A DNA stretch of 64,000 nucleotides from Methylovulum sp. (GTDB lineage Bacteria > Pseudomonadota > Gammaproteobacteria > Methylococcales > Methylomonadaceae), in the NCBI GenBank assembly GCA_028712695.1, contig JAQTQZ010000006.1, positions 1 through 64,000 of the forward strand. Direction: 5' to 3'. Position 1 is the first letter of the stretch. Each line of letters opens with the position of its first letter. A program made the position numbers and the translations under genes. Below are positions 22,901-33,453 of the stretch, one piece after another. The notes beneath the pieces were generated by a model. It did not search any database and had not been told where the DNA came from. It worked only from the letters and a program-made list of their open reading frames with translations.

Positions 22901-24122
22901 CCTCCGTACCTTCCCGCTCAACCATCTTTTTGGCTGCTTTGATAGTAGTTGCCAAGCCTCTAAATTGCAATTTACTGAAAATAAATGGCTTAAATAATTC
23001 TAATGCCATTTTTTTCGGCAGCCCACATTGGTGCAATCTTAATGTAGGCCCTACAACGATGACCGACCGGCCTGAATAATCAACACGCTTGCCCAATAGG
23101 TTTTGGCGGAAACGCCCCTGCTTACCTTTGATCATGTCGGCTAACGACTTTAAAGGCCTTCTATTGGTACCAGTAATCGCACGGCCACGACGGCCGTTAT
23201 CCAATAAGGCATCAACCGATTCTTGCAACATCCGTTTTTCATTCCGGACGATAATGTCAGGCGCGCTCAAGTCCAGCAATCTGTTCAGACGATTGTTTCT
23301 GTTGATGACTCGCCGATATAAATCATTCAAATCGGACGTGGCAAACCGTCCCCCATCTAATGGGACTAGAGGACGTAATTCGGGAGGCAAGACGGGCAAA
23401 ACCTGAAGAATCATCCATTCTGGACGATTTTTAGAACTCAGTAACGCATCCATCACCTTAAGGCGCTTAGCGTATTTTTTAATTTTTGTTTCTGAGCTGG
23501 TAGAATTTATTTCTTCGCGAAGGATATTGACCTGTTCTTTTAAATCAATTGCTTTTAACAATCCATAGATTGCTTCAGCACCCATTTTTGCAACAAAATC
23601 ATCGCCATGCAATTCAACCGCATCTAAATATTCGTCATCGGTAAGCAATTGCCCCTTATCCAGAGGCGTCATACCTGGATCTAAAACCACAAATGATTCG
23701 AAATAAAGCACCCGTTCAATTTCACGTAGCGTCATATCCAGTAACAAAGCGATTCTGGATGGCAGTGATTTTAAAAACCAAATGTGTGCAACAGGGCTAG
23801 CCAAATCAATATGCCCCATACGTTCGCGCCGAACTTTGGACAAAGTAACTTCAACACCACATTTTTCGCAAATAACGCCACGGTGCTTGAGCCTTTTGTA
23901 TTTTCCGCAAAGGCACTCATAGTCGCTGACTGGGCCAAAAATCTTGGCACAAAACAAACCATCGCGTTCGGGTTTGAATGTACGATAATTAATTGTTTCT
24001 GGTTTCTTCACTTCACCATAAGACCATGAACGGATCATGTCAGGAGATGCCAAACCAATGCTAATACCGTCAAAATCATCGGCCCGACCTTGACGCTTTA
24101 AGAAATTCATTAAATCTTTCAA
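19926..24122 (-). CDS. rpoC: DNA-directed RNA polymerase subunit beta' (probable TTG start)
   Basis: Beta' carries the catalytic magnesium site of RNA polymerase. I place the start at TTG 24122, giving (M)[19 protein letters not shown], which aligns with the E. coli N-terminus; AGAGG lies 8 nt upstream. An upstream ATG at 24164 would add 14 residues without homology and an internal ATG would lose three. The 1398-residue product has the N-terminal zinc site ([20 protein letters not shown]), the active-site NADFDGD motif, and the second zinc cluster ([17 protein letters not shown]). Length matches E. coli (1407). Confidence 0.95.
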   Translation of the reverse strand: MKDLMNFLKRQGRADDFDGISIGLASPDMIRSWSYGEVKKPETINYRTFKPERDGLFCAKIFGPVSDYECLCGKYKRLKHRGVICEKCGVEVTLSKVRRERMGHIDLASPVAHIWFLKSLPSRIALLLDMTLREIERVLYFESFVVLDPGMTPLDKGQLLTDDEYLDAVELHGDDFVAKMGAEAIYGLLKAIDLKEQVNILREEINSTSSETKIKKYAKRLKVMDALLSSKNRPEWMILQVLPVLPPELRPLVPLDGGRFATSDLNDLYRRVINRNNRLNRLLDLSAPDIIVRNEKRMLQESVDALLDNGRRGRAITGTNRRPLKSLADMIKGKQGRFRQNLLGKRVDYSGRSVIVVGPTLRLHQCGLPKKMALELFKPFIFSKLQFRGLATTIKAAKKMVEREGTEVWDILEEVIREHPILLNRAPTLHRLGIQAFEPTLIEGKAIQLHPLVCSAFNADFDGDQMAVHIPLSIEAQLEARTLMMATNNILSPANGEPVINPSQDVVLGLYYISREKINAKGDGSIFGSVSEVHKALQEKSVELQAKIELRITEKVITATDETEEKTHRVKTTVGRALIWEVVPDRMPYELVNCDMTKKNISRLINYSYRYLGNKDTVVLADQIMYLGFRYATISGVSFGIEDMAIPAKKADIIASADAEVNEIQSQYASGLVTDGERYNKVVDIWSHANDQVAKVMMDGLGEESVIDAEGNTVKQKSFNSIFMMAESGARGSAAQIRQLAGMRGLMAKPDGSIIETPITANFREGLDVLQYFISTHGARKGLADTALKTANSGYLTRRLVDVAQDLVITGNDCGTSNGLIMTPIIEGGDVVEPLSERVLGRVVVNDVMDAASENVIVQGGTLLDEHWVSMLNEHSIDQVLVRSIITCENRHGVCAACYGRDLGRGHLVNIGEAVGVIAAQSIGEPGTQLTMRTFHIGGAASRSAAISNVQVKSAGTVRLNNLKSVVNREGNLVAVSRSGEVGVVDDYGRERERYKIPYGAVLSVQEGSKINAGDIIVTWDPFTHPVITEVDGIVELVHFVDGVTVQKQSDEVTGLSSLVVTDPKQRGSAGKELRPMVKLLDKEGNTIYLPGTEIPAQYFLPAGAIAGIKDGGEVKVGDVLARIPQESSKTRDITGGLPRVADLFEARKTKDPAILAETSGTISFGKETKGKQRVIITDSTGEQVETLIPKWRHITVFEGEYVEKGETIAEGELTPHDILRLRGIEELANYLVKEIQDVYRLQGVKINDKHIEAIIRQMLRKVEITSSGDTNFLKGDQVERAAVRFENDKMENEGKIPASYESVLLGITKASLATESFISAASFQETTRVLTDAAVRGLNDSLQGLKENVIVGRLIPAGTGLAYHEERKNRYNQQHAVEMETTPAIDAEEALKQALNL

Positions 24123-24181
24123 TAGCTTATCCTCTTTAATAGGTTCTGATGCTGTCCAATACAAGCGGCTGAATTAAAATG

Positions 24182-24215
24182 AAAAAATCGCAAGCCTTTG
24201 CCAAGCCTGCGATTT
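24182..24215 (-). terminator. Hairpin with U-run between rpoB and rpoC
   Basis: On the transcript strand AAATCGCA (24208-24215) pairs with TGCGATTT (24185-24192), with further pairing inside, and is followed by more T residues (TTTTTTC run). This has the form of an intrinsic terminator 17 nt after the rpoB stop. Because rpoC needs read-through from rpoB, it is more likely a partial attenuator or an RNA-processing site than a full stop. Confidence 0.55.
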
Positions 24216-24232
24216 CTTAGTTGCCCTCCAGA

Positions 24233-27200
24233 TTAATCCCTTTCCAACTCTATATTGACAGCCAGCGAGCGGATTTCTTTAATCAAAACATTAAACGATT
24301 CCGGCATACCTGCTTCCATTTTATGATCGCCATCAACTATGTTTTTGTACATGCGCGTCCTACCAGTCACATCATCCGATTTAACCGTAAGCATTTCTTG
24401 TAAGGTATATGCTGCGCCGTACGCTTCAAGGGCCCAAACCTCCATCTCTCCAAAGCGCTGGCCACCAAATTGCGCTTTTCCACCCAATGGTTGTTGGGTA
24501 ACCAAGCTATAAGGGCCTGTTGAGCGGGCGTGCATTTTGTCATCGACCAAATGATTCAGCTTCAACATATACATATAACCAACAGTCACTTCGCGCTCAA
24601 ATGGCTCACCGGTCAATCCATCGTACAATGTCGTTTGTCCATGCTCAGGCAAACCAGCCAATCGCAACATATTACGAATATCATCTTCACTGGCACCATC
24701 GAATACAGGAGTCGCCATAGGGACACCAGCAACCAAATTAGCAGCCATATCCAGAATCTCTTGATCACTAAACGAATCCAAGTCTTCTTTACGGCCACTG
24801 CTGTTGTAAATTTTTTCCAGATAACCTCTGATTTCTATTACTTTCGCTTTGGCTTCAAGCATTTTGCCTATTTTTATCCCTAGACCTTTAGCGGCCCAAC
24901 CCAAATGAGTTTCTAGCACCTGGCCGACATTCATCCGAGATGGCACGCCCAACGGATTTAAAACAATATCAACCGGATTACCATCCGCAGTATAAGGCAT
25001 ATCTTCAATCGGCCTAATCATGGAAATAACCCCTTTATTTCCATGGCGCCCTGCCATTTTATCCCCAGGCTGTATGCGTCTTTTAACGGCTAGATACACT
25101 TTGACCATTTTTAATACCCCAGGAGCTAAATCATCCCCCATGGTAATTTTTTTATGTTTGACTTCAAATTTTTCGTCAAAATCTTTACGCTGCTGTTCTA
25201 TTTGGGCGACAACAGTCTCAAGTTGAAGATTAATTTCTTCATCTTTCATTTTGATTTTTAGCCAATCCGAATGTTTCAAACCCTGTAAATAATCGCGAGT
25301 TATCTCCGTGCCAGCTTTCAATTGTCCTGGCCCTGATTGGGCAGGCTTTCCTATCAGGAATTTAGCGACACGCATAAAAATATCGCCCTCAAGAATTTTT
25401 AGCTGGTCATCCAGATCCTTGCGGTATCGCTTGATTTCTTCTTGCTCAATATCCAAAGCGCGCTTGTCTTTCTTCACACCATCCCGGGTAAATACTTGCA
25501 CATCTATAACTGTACCTTCAATGCTGCTTGGAACACGTAATGAAGTGTCCTTTACATCAGCTGCTTTCTCGCCAAATATAGCCCGTAACAATTTCTCTTC
25601 AGGGGTCAATTGAGTCTCGCCTTTTGGTGTCACCTTGCCCACCAAAATGTCACCACCCTTGACTTCGGCTCCCACATAAACAATACCAGACTCATCAAGC
25701 TTAGCTAAGGCATCTTCGCTAACATTTGGTATATCAGCCGTAATTTCTTCAGGGCTGTGCTTGGTGTCTCGAGCCACACAGGTTTTCTCTTCAATGTGGA
25801 TTGTAGTAAAGCGATCTTCTTTAACAACACGCTCGGATACTAAAATAGAATCCTCGAAGTTATAACCATTCCAAGGCATAAATGCGACCAGCATGTTTTG
25901 CCCCAATGCCAATTCACCCAAGTCGGTAGACGGTCCGTCAGCAAGAATGTCACCCGCATTGACAGTATCTCCAAGCTTTACCAATGGCTTTTGGTTGATA
26001 CAAGTATTCTGGTTGGAACGGGTATATTTTGTCAGATTATAAATATCCACACCCGGCGCGCCCGTTTCTGTCTCAGTATCATTAACACGCACCACTATCC
26101 TTGCGGCATCAACCATCTCAATGCTACCACCACGCGCAGCTACGACAGTTACTCCGGAATCTTTGGCAACTGTCCGCTCCATACCCGTACCCACTAAAGG
26201 CTTTTCAGCCCGTAACGTAGGTACTGCTTGACGTTGCATGTTAGAACCCATCAACGCACGGTTGGCGTCATCATGTTCCAAAAAAGGAATAATTGAAGCG
26301 GCTACAGATACAATTTGCTTTGATGATACGTCCATATATTGCACAGTATCAGACATTGCCAAAGCAAACTCATCCTTATGGCGACAAGACACCAAACCAT
26401 CCACTAACTTACCATTTTCATCAACGGCAACACTGGCCTGAGCGATGACAAACTCGCCTTCCTCAATTGCAGACAAATAGTCAACCTGATCCGTCACGCA
26501 ACCATTAACCACTTTCCTATAAGGGGTTTCCAGAAAGCCATAATCATTAGTGCGCGCGTAAACCGATAAAGAATTGATCAAACCAATGTTTGGCCCTTCA
26601 GGTGTCTCGATAGGACATACCCGGCCATAATGCGTAGCATGTACGTCACGAACCTCAAAACCAGCCCGTTCTCTTGCCAAACCACCTGGCCCTAATGCCG
26701 AAACGCGACGTTTATGTGTCACTTGCGACAATGGGTTGTTTTGATCCATAAATTGCGACAATTGGCTAGAGCCAAAAAACTCTTTTACTGCAGCAGATAC
26801 AGGCTTCGCATTAATGATTTCTTGCGGCATTAAGCCTTCGGAATCAGCTAGTGTCAAACGTTCTTTAACCGCACGTTCGACTCTTACCAGACCCACACGG
26901 AACTGGTTTTCAATCATCTCGCCAACTGAACGCACACGTCTATTGCCTAAATGATCGATATCGTCAACATTGCCATTGCCGTTACGAATATTAATTAATT
27001 CTTTCAGGACATCAATGATGTCATCTTTAGTCAAGGTGCCTGATCCAACAATTTCTTCCCTGTTTAATCGACGATTAAATTTCATCCGACCAACAGCAGA
27101 CAAATCGTACCTTTCATCCGTAAAAAATAAATTTTGAAATAAATTTTCTGCAGACTCTTTAGTTGGCGGCTCGCCGGGGCGCATCATCCTGTAAATCTCT

Positions 27201-28309
27201 ACCAAAGCTTCTAGGGTATTGGTAGTGACATCCGCCCTCATTGCGTTGGAAATATAAGCTCCCCTATCTAAATCATTAACAAACAACGTGTTAATTTCTG
27301 CTATGCCGCTTTCTATGCAACGTTCTATGTGTGAATCTGTAACTTCGTCGTTTACATTCGCAATCAATTCGCCAGTTGTTTCATCAATGAGATTGTGGCC
27401 TATGATTTTACCTATCAGGTACTCTCTTGGCACCTGCACCTCAGTCAATTCGGCCTTAACCATCTCACGAATGTGCTTGGCTGTAATACGACGACCTTCT
27501 TCAACTAAAACCTGATCATTATGCTTAATATCGAATGCTGCAATTTCACCGCGCATCCTTTCCGGCACTATCTGAAACAGAAATTTATTGGCGCTAATTG
27601 TAAATTTATTGGTTTCGAAGAATATTTTGATTATTTGCTCATTATCAAAACCTAATGCTCTCAGCAAAATAGTTGCTGGTATTTTTCTGCGTCGGTCTAT
27701 CCTGACAAAAACACAATCTTTATGATCAAATTCAAAATCTAACCAAGATCCACGATAGGGAATGACACGAGCGTTAAATAATAATTTTCCTGATGAATGT
27801 GTCTTACCTTTATCGTGATCAAAAAACACGCCCGGTGATCGATGCAATTGCGATACAATAACCCTCTCGGTTCCATTGATAACGAAAGTTCCGTTATCGG
27901 TCATCAGGGGCAATTCACCCATATAGACTTCTTGCTCACGAATGTCTTTGACAACCTTAGCATTAGCGGCGGCCTCCTTATCATAAATGACCAGTCGCAC
28001 TAAAACGCGTAATGGAGCCGCGTAGGTAGCCCCTCTTTGCTGACACTCCCTCACATCAAAAACAGGCTCACCCAACCGATACCTTACATATTCGAGCACC
28101 GCATAACCGGAATGGCTTTCAATGGGAAATACACTAGAAAATGCGGCATGTAAGCCTATTTCCGCACGCTTTTCTGGAGTAACTCCTGACTGCAGAAAAC
28201 TGGCGTAGGAATTGATTTGAGTTGCCAGGAGGTAGGGAACTTCGAGCACTTCGGTACTTTTGCCAAAGTTGTTTCGAATGCGCTTTTTTTCGGTAAAAGA
28301 GTAGGACAT
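24233..28309 (-). CDS. rpoB: DNA-directed RNA polymerase subunit beta
   Basis: The beta subunit forms one pincer of RNA polymerase. The start at ATG 28309 gives [20 protein letters not shown], matching the family, with GGAAG just upstream; an ATG eight codons earlier has no ribosome site. The 1358-residue product has the rifampicin pocket [20 protein letters not shown] and [12 protein letters not shown] with wild-type Asp, His and Ser at the usual resistance positions, and the C-terminal [20 protein letters not shown]. It lies 126 nt after rplL and 110 nt before rpoC. Confidence 0.96.
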   Translation of the reverse strand: MSYSFTEKKRIRNNFGKSTEVLEVPYLLATQINSYASFLQSGVTPEKRAEIGLHAAFSSVFPIESHSGYAVLEYVRYRLGEPVFDVRECQQRGATYAAPLRVLVRLVIYDKEAAANAKVVKDIREQEVYMGELPLMTDNGTFVINGTERVIVSQLHRSPGVFFDHDKGKTHSSGKLLFNARVIPYRGSWLDFEFDHKDCVFVRIDRRRKIPATILLRALGFDNEQIIKIFFETNKFTISANKFLFQIVPERMRGEIAAFDIKHNDQVLVEEGRRITAKHIREMVKAELTEVQVPREYLIGKIIGHNLIDETTGELIANVNDEVTDSHIERCIESGIAEINTLFVNDLDRGAYISNAMRADVTTNTLEALVEIYRMMRPGEPPTKESAENLFQNLFFTDERYDLSAVGRMKFNRRLNREEIVGSGTLTKDDIIDVLKELINIRNGNGNVDDIDHLGNRRVRSVGEMIENQFRVGLVRVERAVKERLTLADSEGLMPQEIINAKPVSAAVKEFFGSSQLSQFMDQNNPLSQVTHKRRVSALGPGGLARERAGFEVRDVHATHYGRVCPIETPEGPNIGLINSLSVYARTNDYGFLETPYRKVVNGCVTDQVDYLSAIEEGEFVIAQASVAVDENGKLVDGLVSCRHKDEFALAMSDTVQYMDVSSKQIVSVAASIIPFLEHDDANRALMGSNMQRQAVPTLRAEKPLVGTGMERTVAKDSGVTVVAARGGSIEMVDAARIVVRVNDTETETGAPGVDIYNLTKYTRSNQNTCINQKPLVKLGDTVNAGDILADGPSTDLGELALGQNMLVAFMPWNGYNFEDSILVSERVVKEDRFTTIHIEEKTCVARDTKHSPEEITADIPNVSEDALAKLDESGIVYVGAEVKGGDILVGKVTPKGETQLTPEEKLLRAIFGEKAADVKDTSLRVPSSIEGTVIDVQVFTRDGVKKDKRALDIEQEEIKRYRKDLDDQLKILEGDIFMRVAKFLIGKPAQSGPGQLKAGTEITRDYLQGLKHSDWLKIKMKDEEINLQLETVVAQIEQQRKDFDEKFEVKHKKITMGDDLAPGVLKMVKVYLAVKRRIQPGDKMAGRHGNKGVISMIRPIEDMPYTADGNPVDIVLNPLGVPSRMNVGQVLETHLGWAAKGLGIKIGKMLEAKAKVIEIRGYLEKIYNSSGRKEDLDSFSDQEILDMAANLVAGVPMATPVFDGASEDDIRNMLRLAGLPEHGQTTLYDGLTGEPFEREVTVGYMYMLKLNHLVDDKMHARSTGPYSLVTQQPLGGKAQFGGQRFGEMEVWALEAYGAAYTLQEMLTVKSDDVTGRTRMYKNIVDGDHKMEAGMPESFNVLIKEIRSLAVNIELERD

Positions 28310-28365
28310 ATCGCTTCCAAACTTTTTCGTCATGAATTGTTTACTGTACAGTTGTTGTAAACAGT

Positions 28366-28393
28366 AAAAGGCCGGTGACTTATGCCACCAGCC
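28366..28393 (-). terminator. Attenuator-like hairpin between rplL and rpoB
   Basis: On the minus strand GGCTGGTG (28386-28393) pairs with CACCGGCC (28370-28377), including one G-U pair, and is followed by TTTTA. This is a weak intrinsic terminator shape in the 126-nt gap. In E. coli a partial terminator in this gap sets the ratio of L7/L12 to beta subunit, so the same role is plausible by position. Confidence 0.55.
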
Positions 28394-28435
28394 ATACTTA
28401 AAAGGCCTAAGCCTTGGTGTTCTTTGTCAAAAATA

Positions 28436-28813
28436 TTATTTAATATCGACAGTAGCGCCTGCATCCAAAAGCTGCTTTTTAATATCTTCAGCTTCTGCTT
28501 TTGGTATGCCTTCTTTCAAAACTGTAGGCACACCTTCAACAGCATCTTTAGCCTCTTTCAAGCCCAAGCCTGTAATGCTGCGGACAGTTTTAATAACTGA
28601 AACTTTATTTTCACCGAAACCTGTCAAAACAACATCAAATTCAGTTTGTTCTTCAGCAACAGGTGCGGCAGCACCGCCAGCCACAGGCGCTGCAACAGCA
28701 ACAGCAGCCGCAGACACACCGAACTTTTCTTCCATTGCTGAAATTAATTCAACAACTTCCATTACACTCATATTTGAGATAGCTTCCAAGATATCTTCTT
28801 GTGATAATGCCAT
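28436..28813 (-). CDS. rplL: 50S ribosomal protein L7/L12
   Basis: L7/L12 dimers form the flexible stalk that recruits translation GTPases. The 125-residue product has the N-terminal dimerisation domain ([20 protein letters not shown]), an Ala-rich hinge ([18 protein letters not shown]) and the C-terminal factor-binding domain ([26 protein letters not shown]). Length is normal. It lies 47 nt after rplJ. Confidence 0.97.
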   Translation of the reverse strand: MALSQEDILEAISNMSVMEVVELISAMEEKFGVSAAAVAVAAPVAGGAAAPVAEEQTEFDVVLTGFGENKVSVIKTVRSITGLGLKEAKDAVEGVPTVLKEGIPKAEAEDIKKQLLDAGATVDIK

Positions 28814-28860
28814 TTTATGTTCCTCTAAAAAAAATAGGTTTTAACTGTTTACTAGCAAAC

Positions 28861-29388
28861 TTATGCCGCTTGCTTTTGATCTCTGATCGCAGCCACTGTA
28901 CGAACCATTTTTGCGTGTGGTTCAGCCAAAGTACGGACAAACTTCTCAATTGGAGCCTTCATAACTGCCATCAGCAAGCTGATAGCCTGATCATGTGTAG
29001 GTAAGCTAGCCAGACGGCTCAATTCGCTTGAATTGTAAACTTGCCCACCAATAGCAACAACTTTTGGTATTAGTTTGTCATGGTCTTTGGCAAAATTGCC
29101 TATCAAGCGTGCCGCACAACCTGGATCATCCATTGAAAACGCAATCAGCATTGGCCCAACCAATCCGTCTTGCATACACTCAAATTCTGTTCCAACTACT
29201 GCACGTCTTGCCAGTGAATTTTTGACCACCCGCAGATAAACGCCAGTCTCTCTTGCAGTTTTACGCAGAGCGGTCAATTCCGTCACTGTCAAACCACGGT
29301 ATTCTGCTGCAATAGCAGAATGAGCTTTGGCAGCGATTGCAGCGACCTCTTCCACGACAGCTTTTTTGCCATCCAAATTTAGTGCCAC
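28861..29388 (-). CDS. rplJ: 50S ribosomal protein L10
   Basis: L10 anchors L7/L12 dimers on the ribosome and, as the L10-L12 complex, represses its own mRNA. The 175-residue product begins MALNLDGKKAVVEEVAAIAA and carries EYRGLTVTELTALRKTARE and VKNSLARRAV, with the C-terminal helix for L12 binding. GGAGG precedes the ATG by about 6 nt. Its 5' leader shows the conserved L10-binding element (see the leader entry). Confidence 0.97.
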   Translation of the reverse strand: MALNLDGKKAVVEEVAAIAAKAHSAIAAEYRGLTVTELTALRKTARETGVYLRVVKNSLARRAVVGTEFECMQDGLVGPMLIAFSMDDPGCAARLIGNFAKDHDKLIPKVVAIGGQVYNSSELSRLASLPTHDQAISLLMAVMKAPIEKFVRTLAEPHAKMVRTVAAIRDQKQAA

Positions 29389-29575
29389 AGCTTACCTCCG
29401 GTATATCTCTGAAATTCTTCAGAATTAATAAAACGCATCTTAGCAGATGCCCCTTACGGTCCCTTTACCTATTTTTTAGGCTCCAGCTCCCGTCTGCGCA
29501 GGAAATTAAGTCATCGACACCTGCGGTCTTTGACGGCTACCGATCAATCGGCAACCCAAAGTTTTATGCCCTGCT
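29389..29575 (-). ncRNA. L10 leader (autoregulatory mRNA element)
   Basis: The 187-nt gap between rplA and rplJ contains, on the transcript strand, AAAGACCGCAGG, then TTAATTTCCTGCGCAGACGG. The E. coli leader has GAAGACCGCAGG and TTAATCCCCTGCGTAGACGG in the same arrangement, where CCGCAGG pairs with CCTGCG. This is the kink-turn element bound by the L10-(L12)4 complex to repress rplJL translation. Match to the E. coli leader is from memory of its sequence; an Rfam search would settle it. Confidence 0.85.
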
Positions 29576-30271
29576 TTAAGCAGCAATACTACTTAGATCT
29601 AACCACAAACCTGGCCCCATCGTTGATGACAAGGTGATTTTTTTAATGTAGACACCTTTAGAGGTGGCGGGCTTGGCTTTTTTTAAGTCTGCAAGCAAAG
29701 CCTCTAGGTTACCCTGAATAGATGCCTCATCAAAGGTAAGTTTGCCTAAAGTACAATGGATAATACCTGACTTATCCGTACGGTAACGGACTTGCCCAGA
29801 TTTTGCATTTTTCACTGCAGTCGCAACATCTGCGGTAACCGTACCAACCTTTGGGTTAGGCATTAATCCTCTTGGGCCTAAAATCTGACCCAACTGACCA
29901 ACCACACGCATGGCATCTGGAGAAGCGATAACAACATCAAAATTCATTTCGCCTTTTTTCACCAAATCACCAAGATCCTCCATACCTACAATATCAGCGC
30001 CGGCTTCTTTTGCTGCTTCTGCATTGGCACCCTGGGTAAAAACCGCCACCCTGACAAGCTTGCCTGTGCCATGAGGCAACACCGTTGCGCCGCGTACATT
30101 TTGATCTGATTTACGTGGATCAACACCTAAATTAACGCTAACATCTATAGCTTCATTAAACTTTGCCACACCCAATTCTTTTAGCAATTGAACCGCTTCA
30201 ACAACTGAATACTGCTTAGTCCTATCAACTTTTTCTTTAATTAGCTTTGCTTTTTTAGACAACTTAGCCAT
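29576..30271 (-). CDS. rplA: 50S ribosomal protein L1
   Basis: L1 forms the mobile stalk that helps release E-site tRNA and represses the L11-L1 mRNA in enterobacteria. The 231-residue product begins [20 protein letters not shown] and has the family block [20 protein letters not shown]. Its ATG overlaps the rplK stop by one base, the usual coupled arrangement. It is followed by the L10 leader. Confidence 0.97.
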   Translation of the reverse strand: MAKLSKKAKLIKEKVDRTKQYSVVEAVQLLKELGVAKFNEAIDVSVNLGVDPRKSDQNVRGATVLPHGTGKLVRVAVFTQGANAEAAKEAGADIVGMEDLGDLVKKGEMNFDVVIASPDAMRVVGQLGQILGPRGLMPNPKVGTVTADVATAVKNAKSGQVRYRTDKSGIIHCTLGKLTFDEASIQGNLEALLADLKKAKPATSKGVYIKKITLSSTMGPGLWLDLSSIAA

Positions 30272-30702
30272 TACAACCCCTCCACATTCAGACCCATGCT
30301 ATGCGCACTGCCTGCAATTGTTTTTACTGCGGCCTCAAGATTCGCCGCATTTAAGTCTTCCATTTTTATTTTAGCAATCTCTTCAAGCTGCTCGCGGGTT
30401 ATAGTTCCAACTTTCTTAGTATTTGGGTTACTGCTACCACTTTTTAAGCCCACCGCTTTTTTAAGCAAGATTGATGCTGGTGGTGTTTTAGTAATAAACG
30501 TAAAACTACGATCACTATAAACAGTGATTACCACGGGCAAAGGCAAGCCTTTCTCAACATCTTGAGTCTTAGCATTAAATGCCTTGCAAAACTCCATGAT
30601 ATTCACTCCGCGCTGCCCCAGAGCAGGACCTACAGGAGGACTTGGATTGGCCTCTCCGGCTTTTACTTGTAACTTAATATAGGCGGTTATTTTTTTTGCC
30701 AT
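30271..30702 (-). CDS. rplK: 50S ribosomal protein L11
   Basis: L11 is part of the GTPase-associated centre and is needed for RelA activation. The 143-residue product begins [20 protein letters not shown], has the proline-rich [20 protein letters not shown] and the C-terminal RNA-binding domain ending [13 protein letters not shown]. It lies 101 nt after nusG; a terminator-like hairpin occupies part of that gap. Confidence 0.97.
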   Translation of the reverse strand: MAKKITAYIKLQVKAGEANPSPPVGPALGQRGVNIMEFCKAFNAKTQDVEKGLPLPVVITVYSDRSFTFITKTPPASILLKKAVGLKSGSSNPNTKKVGTITREQLEEIAKIKMEDLNAANLEAAVKTIAGSAHSMGLNVEGL

Positions 30703-30751
30703 TTTTTACTCCCAATGTGGGTACAAGCGCTTTTCAGCTCCCCTTAGACAG

Positions 30752-30781
30752 AAAAATCCCTGTCTTATGAAAGACAGAGAT
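30752..30781 (-). terminator. Intrinsic terminator or attenuator after nusG
   Basis: On the minus strand ATCTCTGTCTT (30771-30781) and AAGACAGGGAT (30756-30766) form an 11-bp stem with one G-U pair and a TCAT loop, followed by TTTTC. It begins 23 nt after the nusG stop and would separate secE-nusG from rplK. I see no obvious sigma70 promoter in the roughly 50 nt left before rplK, so partial read-through is likely. Confidence 0.75.
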
Positions 30782-30803
30782 CCAATAAAGACATAAAAAG
30801 CTA

Positions 30804-31337
30804 TTAACTTTTTTCGACCTGAGAAAAACCCAACTCAACCGATGTAGAACGCCCAAAAATAAGAACCGATATTTTTAACTTGCTTTTCTCATAATTTACT
30901 TCTTCAACGGTGCCATTAAAATCTTTGAAAGGCCCATCAATTATCCTAACAACCTCACCAACTTCAAATAGAATTTTTGGCCGAGGCTTATTAACCCCTT
31001 CCTCCACCCTATCAAGAATTGCCATAGCTTCTTTTTCAGAAATAGGCGCAGGCTTATCGGACGTCCCCCCTATAAACCCTAGCACCTTAGGAACATCCTT
31101 GACTAAGTGCCAAGTTTCATCAGTCAGCTCCATCTGAACTAAAACATACCCAGGAAAAAACTTCCTCTCACTTTTGCGCTGTTGCCCCATACGCATTTCA
31201 ACAATTTCTTCAGATGGGACTAAAATCTTACCAAAACAGTGCTCCAATCCTTCGCGCTTAATCCTTTCCTCAAGCGCCTGCTTTACTTTATTCTCAAAGT
31301 TCGAATAGGCGTGAACAACATACCAACGTAACGACAT
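30804..31337 (-). CDS. nusG: Transcription elongation and antitermination factor NusG
   Basis: NusG binds RNA polymerase, suppresses pausing and links it to Rho or S10. The start at ATG 31337 ([20 protein letters not shown], 177 aa) matches the family; a start 13 codons upstream would overlap secE. The NGN domain contains [20 protein letters not shown], and the C-terminal KOW domain has [19 protein letters not shown]. It starts 2 nt after secE stops. Confidence 0.97.
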   Translation of the reverse strand: MSLRWYVVHAYSNFENKVKQALEERIKREGLEHCFGKILVPSEEIVEMRMGQQRKSERKFFPGYVLVQMELTDETWHLVKDVPKVLGFIGGTSDKPAPISEKEAMAILDRVEEGVNKPRPKILFEVGEVVRIIDGPFKDFNGTVEEVNYEKSKLKISVLIFGRSTSVELGFSQVEKS

Positions 31338-31339
31338 CC

Positions 31340-31717
31340 TTATCCACCCTGACCCGTCAAAAGCCGCACACCCCAAAACAGAAACATATCAAGAAACCAC
31401 AAAACAAGCCCTACAATAAAAACCATAGCAAAAACCAGCATCGTTGTTCTCATAGTTTCTTCGCGTGTAGGCCATACAATCTTCCTAACTTCTTGCCTAG
31501 ATTCCAATGAAAAAGCCCAGACTGACCGCCCAAGACCAGTGGTTAACATCATCGCCAGCGCAACAACAAAAAGAGCAACCAACCCAAGAACCCGATACAG
31601 CAACTGGAATTCCGAAAAATAATAGAAACCCGCAACACCAGAGACTATGAAAATTACAGAAAAAACCTGCTTTACAACATCAAATACTGATGAGGCATCT
31701 TCTATTTGAGTATTCAT
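31340..31717 (-). CDS. secE: Sec translocon subunit SecE
   Basis: SecE stabilises SecY in the inner membrane. The 125-residue product has two N-terminal hydrophobic segments, then the conserved amphipathic stretch [20 protein letters not shown] and a third membrane helix; this is the three-helix form of Gammaproteobacteria. It lies between tRNA-Trp and nusG, as is usual. Confidence 0.96.
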   Translation of the reverse strand: MNTQIEDASSVFDVVKQVFSVIFIVSGVAGFYYFSEFQLLYRVLGLVALFVVALAMMLTTGLGRSVWAFSLESRQEVRKIVWPTREETMRTTMLVFAMVFIVGLVLWFLDMFLFWGVRLLTGQGG

Positions 31718-31756
31718 GCGTTATTTACTATGAAATTAATGATATTTACACCTGAA

Positions 31757-31832
31757 TGGCAGGCCAGGAGGGTCTCGAACCCCCAACCCGCGGTTTTGGA
31801 GACCGCTATTCTACCAATTGAACTACTGACCT
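31757..31832 (-). tRNA. trpT: tRNA-Trp (CCA)
   Basis: A 76-nt cloverleaf on the minus strand begins AGGTCAGTAGTTCAATTGG, has anticodon loop CTCCAAA with anticodon CCA, the T-loop GGTTCGAGACC, and ends CTGGCCTGCCA with an encoded CCA. The acceptor stem is AGGTCAG/CTGGCCT with one T-G pair. It lies between tuf and secE. Confidence 0.97.
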
Positions 31833-31880
31833 ATTCAGACAAAACCTACAGAACTGATAACTATATGCTATTTAAAGCAA

Positions 31881-33071
31881 CTATTCAATAATTGATGCAA
31901 CAACACCCGCACCAACGGTACGGCCACCTTCACGAATTGCAAACCGCAAACCCTCTTCCATCGCAATAGGCGAGATCAACTTCACGGTGACTGAAATATT
32001 GTCACCAGGCATCACCATTTCAACGCCTTCCGGCAATTTTACCGCACCCGTCACGTCAGTCGTCCTGAAATAGAACTGTGGCCGGTAACCGTCAAAAAAA
32101 GGCGTATGGCGGCCACCCTCATCTTTTGACAAGACATAAATCTCGGCATTGAAATGCGCATGGGGCTTGATGGTGCCTTTATGGGCCAACACTTGGCCAC
32201 GCTCCACGTCATCCCTTTTGGTGCCCCGCAACAGCAAGCCAACGTTATCGCCAGCCTCGCCCTGGTCGAGCAGCTTGCGGAACATTTCAACGCCCGTGAC
32301 CGTAGTGACGACAGTCGGCCTGATGCCAACAATCTCGACTTCCTGGCCGACCTTGATGATACCCCGCTCGATACGCCCGGTCACCACCGTGCCACGACCC
32401 GAAATGGAGAACACGTCTTCGATAGGCATCAGGAACGCGCCATCAACCGCCCTTTCAGGCAGCGGGATATAGCTGTCAAGCGCCTCGACCAGCCTGACGA
32501 CCGAAGGTGCGCCGATTTCGCTTGTGTCGCCTTCCAAAGCCTTCAAGGCCGAGCCAATGATAATCGGCGTGTCATCACCGGGGAACTCATACATATCCAG
32601 CAATTCGCGGATTTCCATTTCCACCAGCTCAATCAGCTCGGCATCGTCAACCATATCCGCCTTGTTAAGGAAAACAACGATATAGGGGACGCCGACCTGG
32701 CGTGACAACAAGATGTGCTCGCGGGTCTGTGGCATTGGGCCGTCCGCCGCAGAGCAGACCAAGATGGCGCCGTCCATTTGCGCCGCACCGGTGATCATGT
32801 TCTTGACGTAGTCCGCGTGGCCTGGGCAGTCAACATGCGCATAATGGCGTGCTGGCGACTCGTATTCCACATGCGAAGTGGCGATGGTGATGCCCCGCGC
32901 ACGCTCTTCCGGCGCATTGTCAATCTGGTCGAAAGCCTTGACCTCTCCACCTTGCAGCTCGGCCATAACCTTAGTTAGGGCGGCCGTCAACGTCGTCTTT
33001 CCATGGTCGACGTGACCGATTGTACCTACGTTGACGTGCGGTTTACTACGTGAAAATTTTTCTTTGGCCAT
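31881..33071 (-). CDS. tuf: Elongation factor Tu, copy 2
   Basis: This gene encodes the same 396-residue EF-Tu as 15557-16747, with P-loop GHVDHGKT and NKAD motifs. Every nucleotide block I compared is identical to copy 1 up to the penultimate codon (GAA TAG here, GAG TAA there). The 5' flanks also differ straight after the ATG, although both keep an AAAGGTAT ribosome site. Base composition is GC-rich in contrast to flanking genes. It lies between tRNA-Thr and tRNA-Trp, the classical tufB position. Confidence 0.97.
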   Translation of the reverse strand: MAKEKFSRSKPHVNVGTIGHVDHGKTTLTAALTKVMAELQGGEVKAFDQIDNAPEERARGITIATSHVEYESPARHYAHVDCPGHADYVKNMITGAAQMDGAILVCSAADGPMPQTREHILLSRQVGVPYIVVFLNKADMVDDAELIELVEMEIRELLDMYEFPGDDTPIIIGSALKALEGDTSEIGAPSVVRLVEALDSYIPLPERAVDGAFLMPIEDVFSISGRGTVVTGRIERGIIKVGQEVEIVGIRPTVVTTVTGVEMFRKLLDQGEAGDNVGLLLRGTKRDDVERGQVLAHKGTIKPHAHFNAEIYVLSKDEGGRHTPFFDGYRPQFYFRTTDVTGAVKLPEGVEMVMPGDNISVTVKLISPIAMEEGLRFAIREGGRTVGAGVVASIIE

Positions 33072-33102
33072 GAAATATACCTTTAACTATTGACTTTGCA
33101 AC

Positions 33103-33178
<76 letters not shown>

Positions 33179-33193
33179 ACAATCTCAGAAACA

Positions 33194-33267
33194 TGGAGCG
33201 GGTGATGGGAATCGAACCCACGTGATCAGCTTGGAAGGCTGGAGTTCTACCATTGAACTACACCCGC
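33194..33267 (-). tRNA. glyT: tRNA-Gly (TCC)
   Basis: A 74-nt cloverleaf on the minus strand begins GCGGGTGTAGTTCAATGG, has anticodon loop CTTCCAA with anticodon TCC, T-loop GGTTCGATTCC and ends ACCCGCTCCA with encoded CCA. It lies between tRNA-Tyr and tRNA-Thr in the same order as E. coli tyrU-glyT-thrT. Confidence 0.97.
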
Positions 33268-33286
33268 AGATTTTACTAAATTCAGA

Positions 33287-33371
33287 TGGTGGAGGGGGGA
33301 GGATTCGAACCTCCGAAGGCAGAGCCGGCAGATTTACAGTCTGATCCCTTTGGCCGCTCGGGAACCCCTCC
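33287..33371 (-). tRNA. tyrU: tRNA-Tyr (GTA)
   Basis: An 85-nt tRNA with a long variable arm lies on the minus strand. It begins GGAGGGGTTCCCGAGCGG, has anticodon arm CAGACTGTAAATCTG with anticodon GTA, T-loop GGTTCGAATCC and ends CCCCTCCACCA with encoded CCA. It is the first gene after the promoter at 33391-33419. Confidence 0.97.
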
Positions 33372-33390
33372 TATATCGGGTAAGCTGTCC

Positions 33391-33419
33391 ATTATCTTTT
33401 ACAAAATACAATATGTCAA
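33391..33419 (-). promoter_or_regulatory. Sigma70 promoter of the tRNA-tuf operon
   Basis: On the minus strand TTGACA (33414-33419), a perfect -35 box, is followed after 17 bp by GATAAT (33391-33396). The start point would be near 33384, giving a short leader before tRNA-Tyr at 33371. It probably drives tRNA-Tyr, -Gly, -Thr and tuf, and perhaps tRNA-Trp and secE-nusG. Confidence 0.8.
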
Positions 33420-33453
33420 CTTATTTCTTAATCACACTTTACTTCTCTCCATG

